DNA of 64,000 nucleotides from Epiperipatus broadwayi (taxonomy: Eukaryota; Onychophora; Udeonychophora; Euonychophora; Peripatidae), in the NCBI GenBank assembly GCA_028023455.1, contig JAQFVV010012510.1, positions 930,001-994,000 on the forward strand, read 5' to 3'. Position 1 is the first letter of the stretch. Every line of letters starts with the position of its first letter. The position numbers and the translations under genes are program-made. Positions 1 to 9,190 of the stretch are shown here, piece by piece. Below the pieces are notes generated by a model. It made no database searches, was not told the origin of the DNA, and saw only the letters and a program-made list of their open reading frames with translations.

Positions 1-149
1 GATGTGTAAGCAGAAAATTGTAAATATTGTATTAAATTTTAAAGTTTTTTTTTTTTTTTTGTATGTAGAATTGTGACCGATATATTAGGGTAAAATTCAT
101 AATAGGCCTCGTAAAAACCTTTTTTTAAAAAAACTTAATACCAAAGCAA

Positions 150-362
150 TACCCGAACAAGAATGGAGAATAATACTACTTGAAATGTGTCATTAGTAAC
201 TTGTGTTGTTATTTGTATATAATTACTAACAAGTTGTTTGTATTTGAAAAGTTTAAATAATGTTTAAAATTTTCTATGCATCACCATTTATTGATAGATG
301 ATGGAAATAATCCAACATATTATCACATCAAAATTGTCAATATTTTGGACATTTAATGAAAG
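150..362 (+). repeat. Dispersed SINE-like repeat, headless copy
   Basis: This stretch matches, by eye, the minus strand of 37150-37340 and the plus strand of 57810-57940. Shared landmarks are an ACAAGTTGTTTGTA block, then AAAGTTTAAATAA and a tail reading GGAAATAATCCAACAT. The copy at 37 kb carries a tRNA-like head; this one has lost it. No coding potential is visible. Confidence 0.6.
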
Positions 363-502
363 CTATTAAGTCAATGAAGAGTGTTTATATTTGGTAAAGT
401 TAATGATAGTAAAAACAATAAAACTTATGTATATTATAGATGAAATAATAAAAGCTGTAATGATGTAACTGCAGGATTACCATCACACAGAGTGTAATAA
501 AC

Positions 503-840
503 CATCAAACATCACATGATCACCATTCTTTATGCTTACACAAGCTGTTTTTCACAAAGGCAAAACTTTCCATACAGTAGCACCACTCAATGCAAACCCG
601 AGTTATCAATGGATGCAGGAAGGTTTGTGCATAAATTCCCTATCTCACTGATGAAAGCCACAAGCTATAAACTAGTTTGGTGATATTGGATGAATAGACA
701 CTAAGATATGGATTTTATGCACAAACTTTTCCTGCATCCATTGATTACTCTGGCTTACACTGAATGGTACTACTGTGTGGAGTTTTGCCTCTGTGATTAC
801 ACCGAGTGAAAAACAGTTTTTGTATAGCAAATCACTAAAT
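503..840. repeat. Foldback repeat FB1, copy a
   Basis: This is an inverted repeat. The left arm runs from ACATCACATGATCACCAT through GGCAAAACTTTCCATACAG and ATCAATGGATGCAGG. The right arm is the reverse complement, ending in a GTTTTGCCTCTG segment. The central part is shortened relative to the copy at 3553. It lies directly against the 5-bp target site of the LTR element that starts at 848. At least eight further copies occur in the window. Confidence 0.75.
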
Positions 841-847
841 TAGTTCA

Positions 848-1534
848 TGTTGTATTTGGCTGAATTGGAGGGTTCAGACTCAAACCAGCAGTAATATCAA
901 AATAAATATGAATACTCCCAAAGTACAGTTGTACGTAGATAAACATAGTTAATACTGTGCTGGCCATGCCAAATAACTGGACTCACTTCCAGCTACATAT
1001 ATTAGCTTGACTTGTGAGTTCTAGTCTTAACTCTTTTGGCTGTACTGGACAGTTTGCCTTGTGTTTGTTATATGACTTTTCCGGCTGTACTAAACAGCTT
1101 GCTTTGAGTCTTCCATAGTTGTACCATCAGCCACTCCTATTGGGACTTGCTTCACCACAGACATATCAGCAATGAATATAGTAGAAATAGCTTCATTGTT
1201 AGAAGTGGTTTCAATGGAGAGGACGTTCAGTCTTATAGGTAGATAAACAGTCTCTGGCTTGCCTCCAAAAGGGCTGACTATTTATTGCCAAAGGGCTGAC
1301 TATTTATTGCCAGATCCCTTACCTTACTGGCAGCAATTGGATTCAGGGAGCCTAACCAATGGTAGGATTTTATACACATTTACACATTGGCTGTACTTGT
1401 TTTTACTCTTTGGGCATGTTTATACTTTGGTTCTTCACGTTTACACATTGGTTAGCAGCAATGCATTCTCAATCTCATCAGATAAGGAAGGAATCTGGAC
1501 TAGTTCACTTCTGAAGGGAAAGTCAGATATGACA
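848..1534 (-). repeat. 3' LTR of the Gypsy element
   Basis: It pairs with 4600-5103 as a direct repeat and is longer, owing to an extra segment around 1015-1130 and a local tandem duplication (GGGCTGACTATTTATTGCC twice, about 1268-1310). A minus-strand TATAAAA motif at 1368-1374 next to an inverted CCAAT element (cctaaccaatgg on plus) is kept in both LTRs and is the likely core promoter. Confidence 0.85.
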
Positions 1535-1544
1535 TCCCTTCCCC
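1535..1544 (-). other. Polypurine tract
   Basis: On the minus strand GGGGAAGGGA abuts the TG that opens the 3' LTR. This is the expected position of the plus-strand primer of an LTR retrotransposon, and it fixes the LTR boundary and orientation. Confidence 0.75.
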
Positions 1545-1595
1545 TGGTTAAATTTAGCCCTAGAGAAGGTCATTGAGATGAGCTGGATAACATGT

Positions 1596-2065
1596 CTACT
1601 TTGTTGGTTTCTCAGATTTATTGCTGTTCTCATCTTGTTCAACATCCTTGTTTGAAGGACTAGTCCCTGGTTGTTTGCTGCTGTCTTCAATTTGGTGGTT
1701 ATCATTTTCACTTGATTTATTTATCCCAGGTTGTTTCCTGCTGTCTTCTGTTTCTGTATGATTCAGTCTCAGTTGGTTTAGGTGATGATGATGTTGATAA
1801 CTATCTGCAGTTTGAACTACTACAGGGTAGAATCCTTTCAATTGTGTAACCACTGCTGATATCCATTTTGTGGATTCGCAGCACATTCTGCAAAGTACAT
1901 AAGTGCCTATTTGTACTTTTATCTTGCTGTTTTCTTTTTCTATGTATTTGGAATCGGATTTCAGGGCTGACAGATTATTTCAGAGATCTATTGAATAGAA
2001 CTTCTGCTGGAATCTTTTCTTTTGCTGTACTTAGTGTGGAGTGTTGTGCTAGCAGTATTCTGGCA
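1596..2065 (-). pseudogene. Gypsy integrase C-terminal remnant
   Basis: Two minus-strand segments in different frames recall the end of Ty3/Gypsy integrase. The upstream one (about 1975-2065) reads HSTLSTAKEKIPAEVLFNRS, resembling the family motif TPHSTTGxSPAELLxGR just after the catalytic core. The downstream one (1596-1886) contains KWISAVVTQLKGFYPVV followed by HHHLNQLR, resembling the terminal GPY/F-like module ending in a H(V/I)xQLR block. A stop and a frameshift separate them. The polar tail rich in Ser, Asn, Lys and Gln is typical of the poorly conserved Gypsy pol end. The D,D,E core is absent. The family call is good; the protein is dead. Confidence 0.7.
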
Positions 2066-2324
2066 ATCCTGGTGTTTCAGCTTTCTGTATTTACTTTGTT
2101 TGACGTTGTGACCTGGTTCACTTTTGTCACTGTAAAGCCTAAGTGATTGAACCAGTTGCGGCTAATAAATTACTATGATTACCTAATGCCATTACCAGTG
2201 TATAGTCTTGTTAGGCCTTGTAATTTTAACCTGTTTGGCCCAATAGTTTTTATTTTATCACCCATGACAGTCTGAGATTGGCACAGCTTGTATTTATTAT
2301 TCTTATTGATAGCCCAGGTCTTTT

Positions 2325-2410
2325 TGAAATGATAGACACTTCAGACCCTGTATCCAGTTCCATTCTAACTGGCGTATCATTAATTAAAAATACTATGCAT
2401 AAATCCAGAC
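2325..2410 (-). pseudogene. Retropepsin active-site remnant
   Basis: Read on the minus strand, this segment gives MELDTGSEVSIIS, the hallmark loop of retroviral-type aspartic proteases, with the catalytic Asp-Thr-Gly at 2346-2354. It lies downstream of the gag zinc knuckles and upstream of the integrase tail, the normal Ty3/Gypsy order. The rest of the protease cannot be followed for more than about 30 residues, and reverse transcriptase does not follow, so a deletion starts close by. Confidence 0.7.
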
Positions 2411-2479
2411 TGATCTGCTTTAATGTGTTTTTTTGGAATGGGTTTTTCCATTTTCATATCAGGTGTCTGTCTTTAATCT

Positions 2480-3190
2480 CGGACATGCAGCCTTTACATG
2501 TCTGACTCGCTTGCAAAACATACGTTATATAATGGTACAGGCTTTCTGTATATAGTGCATTTCTTCATTGCATCTATAGCAACGCATTAGACTATTTGAT
2601 GGTGAACTGACTGAGTGTTTGATCAACCCAGTGTTATGCTCGATTGTTTGCACATCATACTTAGTAATTTTATGTAAAGGATTTTTTTCCTGACTAGTTA
2701 TTGATTCTTCTAGTACTGCCTGGGTCACAGCTGTTTCAAAATCTAAATCGGGCATCATTAGCAATTTAAATCTAAATTGTGATTGTTTATGCTGCAAATA
2801 AAACGATCACAAAGTGCTACATTCAGGAAATCTTTGAATTTGCACATTAATGCCAATGTTCGGATTTTCATTGCAAACTCTAGCTCTTTCCCCCTGCTTT
2901 TGGATACAGAAATTTAAATAATATGTGCATTATTTTCAAGGATTTTGGTGGGAAATAATCTGTGAGAGTTGTTAACATTTTGTCAAAATATAGGTCAGCT
3001 AGTGTTTCTGCTGTAGATTGAGTATATCGTAAGTTTGAGGACCTATTATGGTCATTAAGGTGGCTAATTTTATCCCAGGCTTCTTAATCTGGTTAGCCTA
3101 CAGGTAAAATATTAATTGCTCTTTATAGTTTGACTAGCTATCAGGATGAGCTGGGTCGCAAGCTGCCTTGGAGCCAATAGAATTAGCCAT
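2480..3190 (-). pseudogene. Gypsy gag remnant with CCHC knuckles
   Basis: A probable start, MANSIGSKAA, lies near 3190 on the minus strand. Several stops and frame changes follow. From 2797 to 2525 one frame of 90 codons contains the end of the capsid-like region (DLDFETAVTQAVLEES) and a zinc knuckle CYRCNEEMHYIQKAC, with C-X2-C-X4-H-X5-C spacing rather than the usual X4. A second weak knuckle may follow (HVKAACP). Gag would package element RNA; this copy cannot make the full protein. Downstream is the protease motif. Confidence 0.65.
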
Positions 3191-3260
3191 TTATTTATTA
3201 CTCTTTAATTAACACGTGAAAGAAATACTACTGATTTGAAATACTACTGTTGAAGCTTAA

Positions 3261-3550
3261 TTGATACACTTATACGTTTGCTGTCAATTTTTTATTCGAA
3301 CAGATCTAAGTGATTTTAATAATCACCGTAATATAAGTACGATGAATGTCTTTAGCCGCACTCGTGTATCTATTTTTTCCAGCCAATTCTATTGGAACTG
3401 GCATATTTTATACTATTTTTTTAGTCAATGGGGAAAAATATTTTTTTTTGTCTCTGCCAAATTTGTTTTTCATTCAGACAGATCTAAGTAATATATTTTA
3501 TCACTGATTTGTAAATATAGCGTATCTATTTGGCTTGCACTGGCATATTT
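3261..3550. repeat. Degenerate tandem repeats in element leader
   Basis: Blocks built around CAGACAGATCTAAGTRAT, TATTTTTTCCAGCC and GGCATATTTTATACTAT recur two to three times here and again at 4380-4599. They lie between gag and the 5' LTR, so they represent an expanded 5' leader. No coding frame is supported. Confidence 0.5.
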
Positions 3551-3552
3551 TT

Positions 3553-3945
3553 TCCAACTAAACATCACATGATCACCATCTCATACTAGCACATAATTGT
3601 TGTAAACAAAGGCAAAACTCTCCATACAGTAGTGCCACCCTGTGCCAACCAGAGTAATCAATGGATGCCAGAAGGCTTGTGCATAAAATCCCTATCTAGT
3701 GCCTACTCATCCAATATCCCCAGACTAGTTTCTGGCTTGTGGCCATCATCAGTGAGGAGCCACAAGCCAGAAACTAATTTGGGGATAATTGGATGAGTAG
3801 GCACTAGATAGGGATTTTATGCACAAGCCTTCTGGCATCCATTGATTACTCTGGCTGGCACAGGGTGGCACTACTGTAGTTTTGCCTTTGTTTACAACAA
3901 TTATGTGCTAGTATGAGATGGTGATCATGTGATGTTTAGTGGTTT
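3553..3945. repeat. Foldback repeat FB1, near-perfect hairpin (copy b)
   Basis: Two arms of about 190 nt (3560-3750 and 3759-3945) are reverse complements, separated by only about 8 nt around TCAGTGAGG. Comparing arms by eye I find three substitutions, one 1-nt insertion and one 6-nt deletion (CTCCAT missing from the right arm). The outer parts, from ACATCACATGATCACCATC to TTGTAAACAAAGG, are identical. This is the best-preserved member of the family and lies inside the LTR element leader. It has no ORF of note. Confidence 0.9.
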
Positions 3946-4350
3946 AACATCAATCCTGCCTAATAGGATAATGGTGGCTATGGTTGTTTAAGAGCCAAAG
4001 ACACCAAAATGTATGGGTACTGAATTGAGTTCAGACCCATATGACTGTATAAGCTATTGAGCTTAGATTGAGAATATTATTGTGTTTTCAATTTCATTCT
4101 CATAGTTTTGTAGTAAAGTAGAGTTAAAGGTGGCTGCTGGAGGGTTGCATTAGATCCTAAGATCTACATGCAGTGCTCTCAGATCCAAGGCTCCTCACTG
4201 ATGATGGCCACAAGCCAGAAACTAGTCTGGGGATATTGGATGAGTAGGCACTAGATAGGGATTTTATGCACAAGCCTCCTGACATCCATTGATTACTCTG
4301 GTTGGCACAGGGTGGCACTACTGTATGGAGAGTTTTGTCTTTGTATATTT
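3946..4350. repeat. FB1 outer segment plus half copy
   Basis: The sequence outside the hairpin (AATCCTGCCTAATAGGATAA, then AAGACACCAAAATGTATGGG) recurs in reverse orientation at 10985-11190 and in direct orientation near 11590, so full-length FB1 is longer than the hairpin alone. From about 4185 a right arm alone follows (GGGGATATTGGATGAGTAGG to GGAGAGTTTTG). Confidence 0.7.
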
Positions 4351-4379
4351 TTTCCAAATTGGCAAATCTGATTTTTATT

Positions 4380-4599
4380 CAGGCAGAATAATGATTTTAA
4401 AATGATGAATGTTTTTAAATGCACACTCACATATTTACTCTATACTTTTGTTGAACTGCGTAAAATCTGTTGTATTTGGTGTATTTTATAATGGGGAAAA
4501 AATTCCTTTTGTCTGACTGCACCAAATCTGTTGTTTGGCATATTTTATATTATTTTTCCAGTCATAAAAATTTTTTCTTTTGTCTAACTGTGCCAAATC
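4380..4599. repeat. Leader repeats next to 5' LTR
   Basis: Three units contain CCAAATCTGTTGTATTTGG or a close variant, the last forming the junction with the LTR at 4600. On the minus strand the sequence after the LTR reads TTGGCACAGTTAGAC and should hold the primer-binding site. I could not match it to a particular tRNA. Confidence 0.5.
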
Positions 4600-5103
4600 T
4601 GTTGTATTTGGAAGAATGGCAGGATTCAGACTCAAACCAACAGTAAAATGCAGCTGTATATAGATAAACGTAGTTAATATTGTGCTGGTCGTAATGAATG
4701 AGGACTCACTTCCAGCTGTATATATTAGCTTGCCAAGTTTCCAGTCCTATTGGGACTTGCCTCACTGTGTAGACATATTGGTAGTGAATATAGTAGAAAC
4801 ATTTTCCCCTGTTGGAAGTGGTTTCAATGGAGAACATCTTAAGTCATATAGGTAGACAGACATTCTCTGGCTTGCTCCAAAAAGGCTGATTATTTATTGC
4901 CAGATCTCTTACATTATTGGCAGCAATCAGATTCAGAGAGCCTAACCAATGGCAGGATTTTATACACGTTTACACATTGGCCATGTTTATACATTGGTTA
5001 TCCACATCTTTACACATTAGTTAGCAGCAATGTGTGCTCAATCTGATCAGATAAGGAAGGAATATGGACTAGTCCATTTCTGAAGGTAAGATCAGAAATG
5101 ACA
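4600..5103 (-). repeat. 5' LTR of the Gypsy element
   Basis: Direct repeat of 848-1534 with many substitutions and length differences, meaning an old insertion. A minus-strand TATAAAA at 4958-4964 is conserved with the other LTR. The 5-bp target duplication follows immediately at 5104-5108. Confidence 0.85.
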
Positions 5104-5159
5104 GTTCAGTTGTGTTCCAGCTGCTGCTATTTGAATCATAAGGATTTTAGATGCTTTAA

Positions 5160-6065
5160 GGTACTACTACAGGTTTTGAAAAAATCAATTTGACATACAT
5201 TAAATAGATTTCTATCTAAAAAAATAGTTTGGATGCAGACAAAATAGAAACAAAATACAATTGGAGTTGTTACTACTATTATGTAGTTATACATAGAAAT
5301 GTGGATGGGTTTAGATGATATTGTAATGATTTTGAAAAGACATTTAATAGATCTGGGAAATTGAAAGCAAAGATATTTTGAAATGTCTTACGTGAATCAA
5401 TATATTTATTATATTTTTAAAAGGGATACAGGAAGAACATAAGGCAACATTTTATTCTATGTTTAAATGACTTCATGAATGTTATTTTGATATTAGGAAT
5501 AGCAGGGAAATATATCTGTTTTACTGTTGACATGCTAATATTTGCTGATAATGATATGAGGTCAAGAATATGTTACATAAGACTAATAAAGCTTGTAGAA
5601 AGTTTGAAATAAAATGTGGAGCAAAAATAAAAAATTAAGAGCTATCATTGGTCAGAAAGTTCTAGAGCATGTTTGAAACATACTAGCTTAAAGAAGCTTT
5701 CAAAAAGTAATGGAGATTATTTTATGGACTATTTAAATCAAATCTTAGAAGATGGTTAAATGTTTTGTTTAAAGATTTGATTTATATAGAGTAGAAAAAT
5801 GGGAGACTAGATATATGGATTTGTAGGAGAATTGAAAAAGTAAAACCAGAAATACAGATGGTTTAAAGTGAAGAAATTGTGAAATGGAGTTGGATTGAAC
5901 ATGTACTGAGGGTCAAAGTAATTATGGAATGTAGTTGGGACTGTAAGAAAAAAATGTATTAGGAAAATAGGAGAAAGAAGTTGATGGGTGATCGTAAAAA
6001 GAACAATATCTATATATTTGAACTGCAGAGTTGAGAAGCGAAGAGCTTGGAGAATGTGATTTTAT
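5160..6065 (+). pseudogene. Degenerate LINE reverse transcriptase relic
   Basis: Scattered in-frame pieces on the plus strand recall the second half of a non-LTR reverse transcriptase. One reads DMLIFADNDMRSR (around 5530-5570), which fits the catalytic (Y/F)ADD box with the second Asp position replaced by Asn. A later piece, EEIVKWSWIEHVLR (around 5865-5915), fits the common C-terminal motif of such proteins (KWxWxGHVxR). Stops and frameshifts occur throughout. It is preceded by the target site of the LTR element. The assignment rests on short motifs only. Confidence 0.4.
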
Positions 6066-6369
6066 TTAGTGCATGAAATCTTGCTCTTTGGCAGCTAATT
6101 GATAATAATATACTCAGCTTATTAATAGTCTTCTGATTTGCAGTTTCCTTTTATAAAAAGAAAAAAAATTAATAAACAGTGATAAATTTGACTATGTTCA
6201 AATAATTTTAAATAATGTAATAACAGATGCAAAAACTAGAGTTTCTAGATTGATGTCCAGCTGAGCAAAAAAATGGTTTCAATGTGGATCAGCTCTGAAT
6301 ATTGTATTTTGATGTTCAAATATCACATAATCTTTTGAACGATTTATCATAAGCTTTTATATATATATA

Positions 6370-6625
6370 ATTAAAGTCAGTCAACACTTAGATAATCACA
6401 ATATCAATAACAATCAACAACTTCCATCTGCTATCAAGGCAGACTGTTTAAGATTTAAACTTCTTTGTTTTTAATCATTGTGGTCAAGGTTGCAATAATT
6501 GGACCATAAATAAAGATGGGATTCCATCTTTATTGTTAAAAGGAGGTTGCCTTGACAACAGGTTGAGATTGCTATTGATATTGGAATTGTTTAAATGTTG
6601 ACTGAATTTAATTACTTATAAACCC
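6370..6625. repeat. Foldback repeat FB3, copy 1
   Basis: Inverted repeat: the left arm contains CAGTCAACACTTAGATAATC and ATAACAATCAACAACTT, and the right arm contains AACAGGTTGAGATTGCTATTG and AAATGTTGACTGA. The centre holds GATGGGATTCCATC. A second copy with a shorter centre lies at 43185-43370, and both are followed by TAGCCTTGAGYATTATTA. Confidence 0.75.
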
Positions 6626-6974
6626 ATATATAATAAGTATAATAATTTAGCCTTGAGTATTATTATACTTATTATTTAAATATATATATTAATTAAAATC
6701 TATCAATATTTTTTTGTTCTTGTCAAATTTAATAAATGTCTTTGTTATTACTAAACTTTTTCTCATTAAAAAAGTATATTAAAATTAAAACCAAATGTTC
6801 TGTACTATACTAGACTGATAGAAATCTCAGTATGGAAGACTAGGATTCCCACAAGTTATTCAAGTTGCTTTGCTAATGCATGTGTTTATATTGAGTCCAA
6901 TATGCATTATAGTTGCGATGTACTGAAAACAACTCTGAGTAGAATACCTTTTACTTTTGCTTAATGTCTTTGGA
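6626..6974. other. AT-rich spacer, nothing recognised
   Basis: Apart from a small TA-rich palindrome near 6645-6680 I see no repeat partner or coding frame. Confidence 0.5.
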
Positions 6975-7235
6975 TCAAAACAAGCAGAACTCTCCATACA
7001 GTAGTGCCACTCAGTGCAAGCCAGGGTAATCAATGGATGCCAGAAGGTTTGTGCATAAAACCCCTATCTAGTGCCTACTCATCCAATATCCCCAGACTAG
7101 TTTCTGGCTTTTGGCCATCTTCAGTGAGGAACCTTGAATCTAAGAGCACTACAACTAGACCTTAGGATTTAATGCAATCCTTCAGTAGCCACTTTTATTG
7201 CTACTTACTTCCCCCTTCGAATAAAAAATTTTAAA
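6975..7235. repeat. FB1 half copy
   Basis: A left arm alone, from CAGAACTCTCCATACAGTAG through ATCCAATATCCCCAGACTAG to a TCAGTGAGGA centre. It is followed by the family's distal segment (AGAGCACTACAACTAGACC to CAGTAGCCACTTTTA), which also appears inverted at 4130-4185. Confidence 0.7.
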
Positions 7236-7431
7236 TTAAATATCTATTTTAATACCTACTTTATTCATTAATACTCTTCATTTTATTATCTGCTACAACC
7301 AAATTCTTTCTTATACTACTTAATACAATAAAATACACTGTTTGTTATACAAATTTATATAATATCTGGACACTAAACTTAGACTTTGAATTCTTAATAC
7401 TTATAAAAATTTTTCTACACTTCTGATGGGT

Positions 7432-7620
7432 ATGGGATTAAACTTCTAGCGTTATATGTCCCTTTTTCACCATCTGGTGTAGATAATACAAACGCATTTT
7501 CTCCCACTTTTCTCAAAATCTTGTACGGACCTTCATATAATTCTAGAAACTTTCTGAATTGATTTCTTTGTAGGTTGCTAACATTTAAAAATTTTATATT
7601 TGTTTTGTAAAAAAATAAGG
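7432..7620 (-). pseudogene. Gypsy integrase GPY/F C-terminus
   Basis: An open minus-strand frame ending in TAG at about 7432 contains FLELYEGPYKILRKVGENAF, then GEKGTYNARSLIPY. This is the C-terminal GPY/F module of Ty3/Gypsy integrase, which helps position the integration complex. No core domain precedes it. About 50 nt upstream on the same strand ends the open frame 7674-8405. Other Gypsy elements in this window also join an N-terminal (gag) part to an integrase tail, so the two may belong to one internally deleted element. I could not identify LTRs around it. Confidence 0.6.
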
Positions 7621-7673
7621 TTATAATATATTATTAAATACACATCTTATTTAGGATTTATTTGTCTTAATTA

Positions 7674-8405
7674 TTAGGTATTTTCTTTTCTAAATCTAAA
7701 CTTTAATTCTCTCTCGCCTTTCTTAAGTCTCACCTTAGCTTTTCCTATCTTCTTTCCTTTATTAAAATTATTCTTAAGAAAATCTGTTATGAATTTCTCA
7801 TGCTTTAGACATTTAAGTCTTACTTTTATCTTGCTTAAATCTCTATTCCGATTAAATTTTTCTCTTATAAATTCACTATTAGGTATCAAGTTTCTAATTC
7901 CTTGAAACAATATTTCTTTAGAAATATCAAATTGTAAATGAATATTTCTATCATTAATACTACATTTAAATATCACCTCTCGCATTTTATTTTTAAATTT
8001 ATTACTACTTTTATCAATAATTTTTGGTAACTCATGTTCCAACAACTTTAAATATTTTTGCTCTGAAGAGTTTGATTTTATCTTTGTAAATTTACCAAAT
8101 CTTTTATCATCAATATATTTTTTAAAACTATTAATTTGATTTATAGTTTTTTCACCAACTAATCTTTCATAGGATTTACTTACTCCTATCATTTCATTAG
8201 TCAATTTAAAATACTCTTTGGGATTGTTCAGTATTCTTTTATATAATTCATTACTACTATTAATTATTTCAATAGATTTTTTATGAATCTCCTTTTTTTC
8301 ATAAATCACTTCATTATTTATACTAGTTTTTCCAACAAATAACTTAGTTTCTTTATTAGCGAATTTAATATAAGACTTATCTTTTCTTAACTCATTATCT
8401 GCCAT
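7674..8405 (-). CDS. Unrecognised lysine-rich 243-aa protein, possible gag-like ORF
   Basis: The longest undamaged frame of the window, with no stop over 243 codons in AT-rich DNA. I chose the ATG at 8403-8405 (MADNELRKDKSY) because its context aagATGG has A at -3 and G at +4. The frame stays open up to the assembly gap through a GTG at 8412-8414, so the true N-terminus may lie in the gap. The protein is strongly basic, largely helical in look, without signal peptide, membrane segment, zinc finger or catalytic motif. The last third is very Lys/Arg-rich (KIGKAKVRLKKGERELKFRF). I do not recognise a family. Position upstream of an integrase tail on the same strand suggests gag of a deleted LTR element; a host exon is also possible. 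Confidence 0.55.
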   Translation of the reverse strand: MADNELRKDKSYIKFANKETKLFVGKTSINNEVIYEKKEIHKKSIEIINSSNELYKRILNNPKEYFKLTNEMIGVSKSYERLVGEKTINQINSFKKYIDDKRFGKFTKIKSNSSEQKYLKLLEHELPKIIDKSSNKFKNKMREVIFKCSINDRNIHLQFDISKEILFQGIRNLIPNSEFIREKFNRNRDLSKIKVRLKCLKHEKFITDFLKNNFNKGKKIGKAKVRLKKGERELKFRFRKENT

Positions 8406-8419
8406 CTTACCCACTGATA

Positions 8420-8919
8420 NNNNNNNNNNNNNNNNNNNNNNNNNNNNNNNNNNNNNNNNNNNNNNNNNNNNNNNNNNNNNNNNNNNNNNNNNNNNNNNNN
8501 NNNNNNNNNNNNNNNNNNNNNNNNNNNNNNNNNNNNNNNNNNNNNNNNNNNNNNNNNNNNNNNNNNNNNNNNNNNNNNNNNNNNNNNNNNNNNNNNNNNN
8601 NNNNNNNNNNNNNNNNNNNNNNNNNNNNNNNNNNNNNNNNNNNNNNNNNNNNNNNNNNNNNNNNNNNNNNNNNNNNNNNNNNNNNNNNNNNNNNNNNNNN
8701 NNNNNNNNNNNNNNNNNNNNNNNNNNNNNNNNNNNNNNNNNNNNNNNNNNNNNNNNNNNNNNNNNNNNNNNNNNNNNNNNNNNNNNNNNNNNNNNNNNNN
8801 NNNNNNNNNNNNNNNNNNNNNNNNNNNNNNNNNNNNNNNNNNNNNNNNNNNNNNNNNNNNNNNNNNNNNNNNNNNNNNNNNNNNNNNNNNNNNNNNNNNN
8901 NNNNNNNNNNNNNNNNNNN
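8420..8919. other. Assembly gap of exactly 500 N
   Basis: The run of 500 N is a scaffold gap of conventional size, so the real distance between its flanks is unknown. It begins 15 bases upstream (on the minus strand) of the ATG of the unbroken frame. Confidence 0.99.
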
Positions 8920-9190
8920 CTGGGAGTTTTGAGCTAGTGGGTGGGATTAGACTTCGAAATCGTTTTGACATGATGTAAGGTGATGCGAGTAGTTAAAATC
9001 AACTTAAATAATCGTATCTGGCGCCCCCTTATGTGGATCGTGAATAACTGTCGATGTAAGAAAAAAAATAAAGCCTTACGCTATGTCATGTTTGTTTCGA
9101 AGCCCGTAATCTCGGGGTAGATAGAGAGGGGTCGCGGTTACATTACCAAAACGATCTTTATCTTCTCGATCGTGTTCTGTAGGCTTCACC
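8920..9190. other. CpG-containing, GC-richer block beside the gap
   Basis: This block has many CpG dinucleotides (for example TCTCGATCGTG, GGGTCGCGG, TTCGAAGCCCG), unlike the surrounding AT-rich, CpG-poor DNA. On the plus strand TGGCGCCC at 9019-9026 matches the start of lysine-tRNA primer-binding sites of LTR elements. On the minus strand TTTATTTTTTTTCTTAC followed by ATCGACAG looks like a 3' splice site. These readings point to opposite strands and cannot both be central. It may be an LTR or leader of the element carrying the 243-aa frame, or a host promoter. Confidence 0.4.

Larger units (their letters stand above)
848..5103 (-). mobile_element. Ty3/Gypsy LTR retrotransposon, internally deleted, nested repeats
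   Basis: Two direct repeats (848-1534 and 4600-5103) bound an internal region and are flanked by an identical 5-bp target duplication, gttca, at 843-847 and 5104-5108. On the minus strand the LTRs begin TGTCAT and end in CA. A purine tract precedes the 3' LTR. Inside, on the minus strand, are gag with a CCHC knuckle, a retropepsin active site and the integrase C-terminus, in the order expected for Ty3/Gypsy. Nearly all of reverse transcriptase, RNase H and the integrase core is missing, and all frames are broken. FB1 foldbacks sit in the leader. The element is a non-autonomous fossil. Confidence 0.85.

Noticed and set aside
1259-1576. 105-codon plus frame in the LTR
   Set aside because: It lies antisense in an LTR and is not conserved in the partner LTR.
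8406-8414. GTG at 8412-8414 as the start of the 243-aa frame
   Set aside because: A GTG start is improbable in an animal; the ATG nine bases downstream has a good context.
8387-8971. 194-codon minus frame across the N gap
   Set aside because: Most of it is translated N; the joining of the flanks is artificial.
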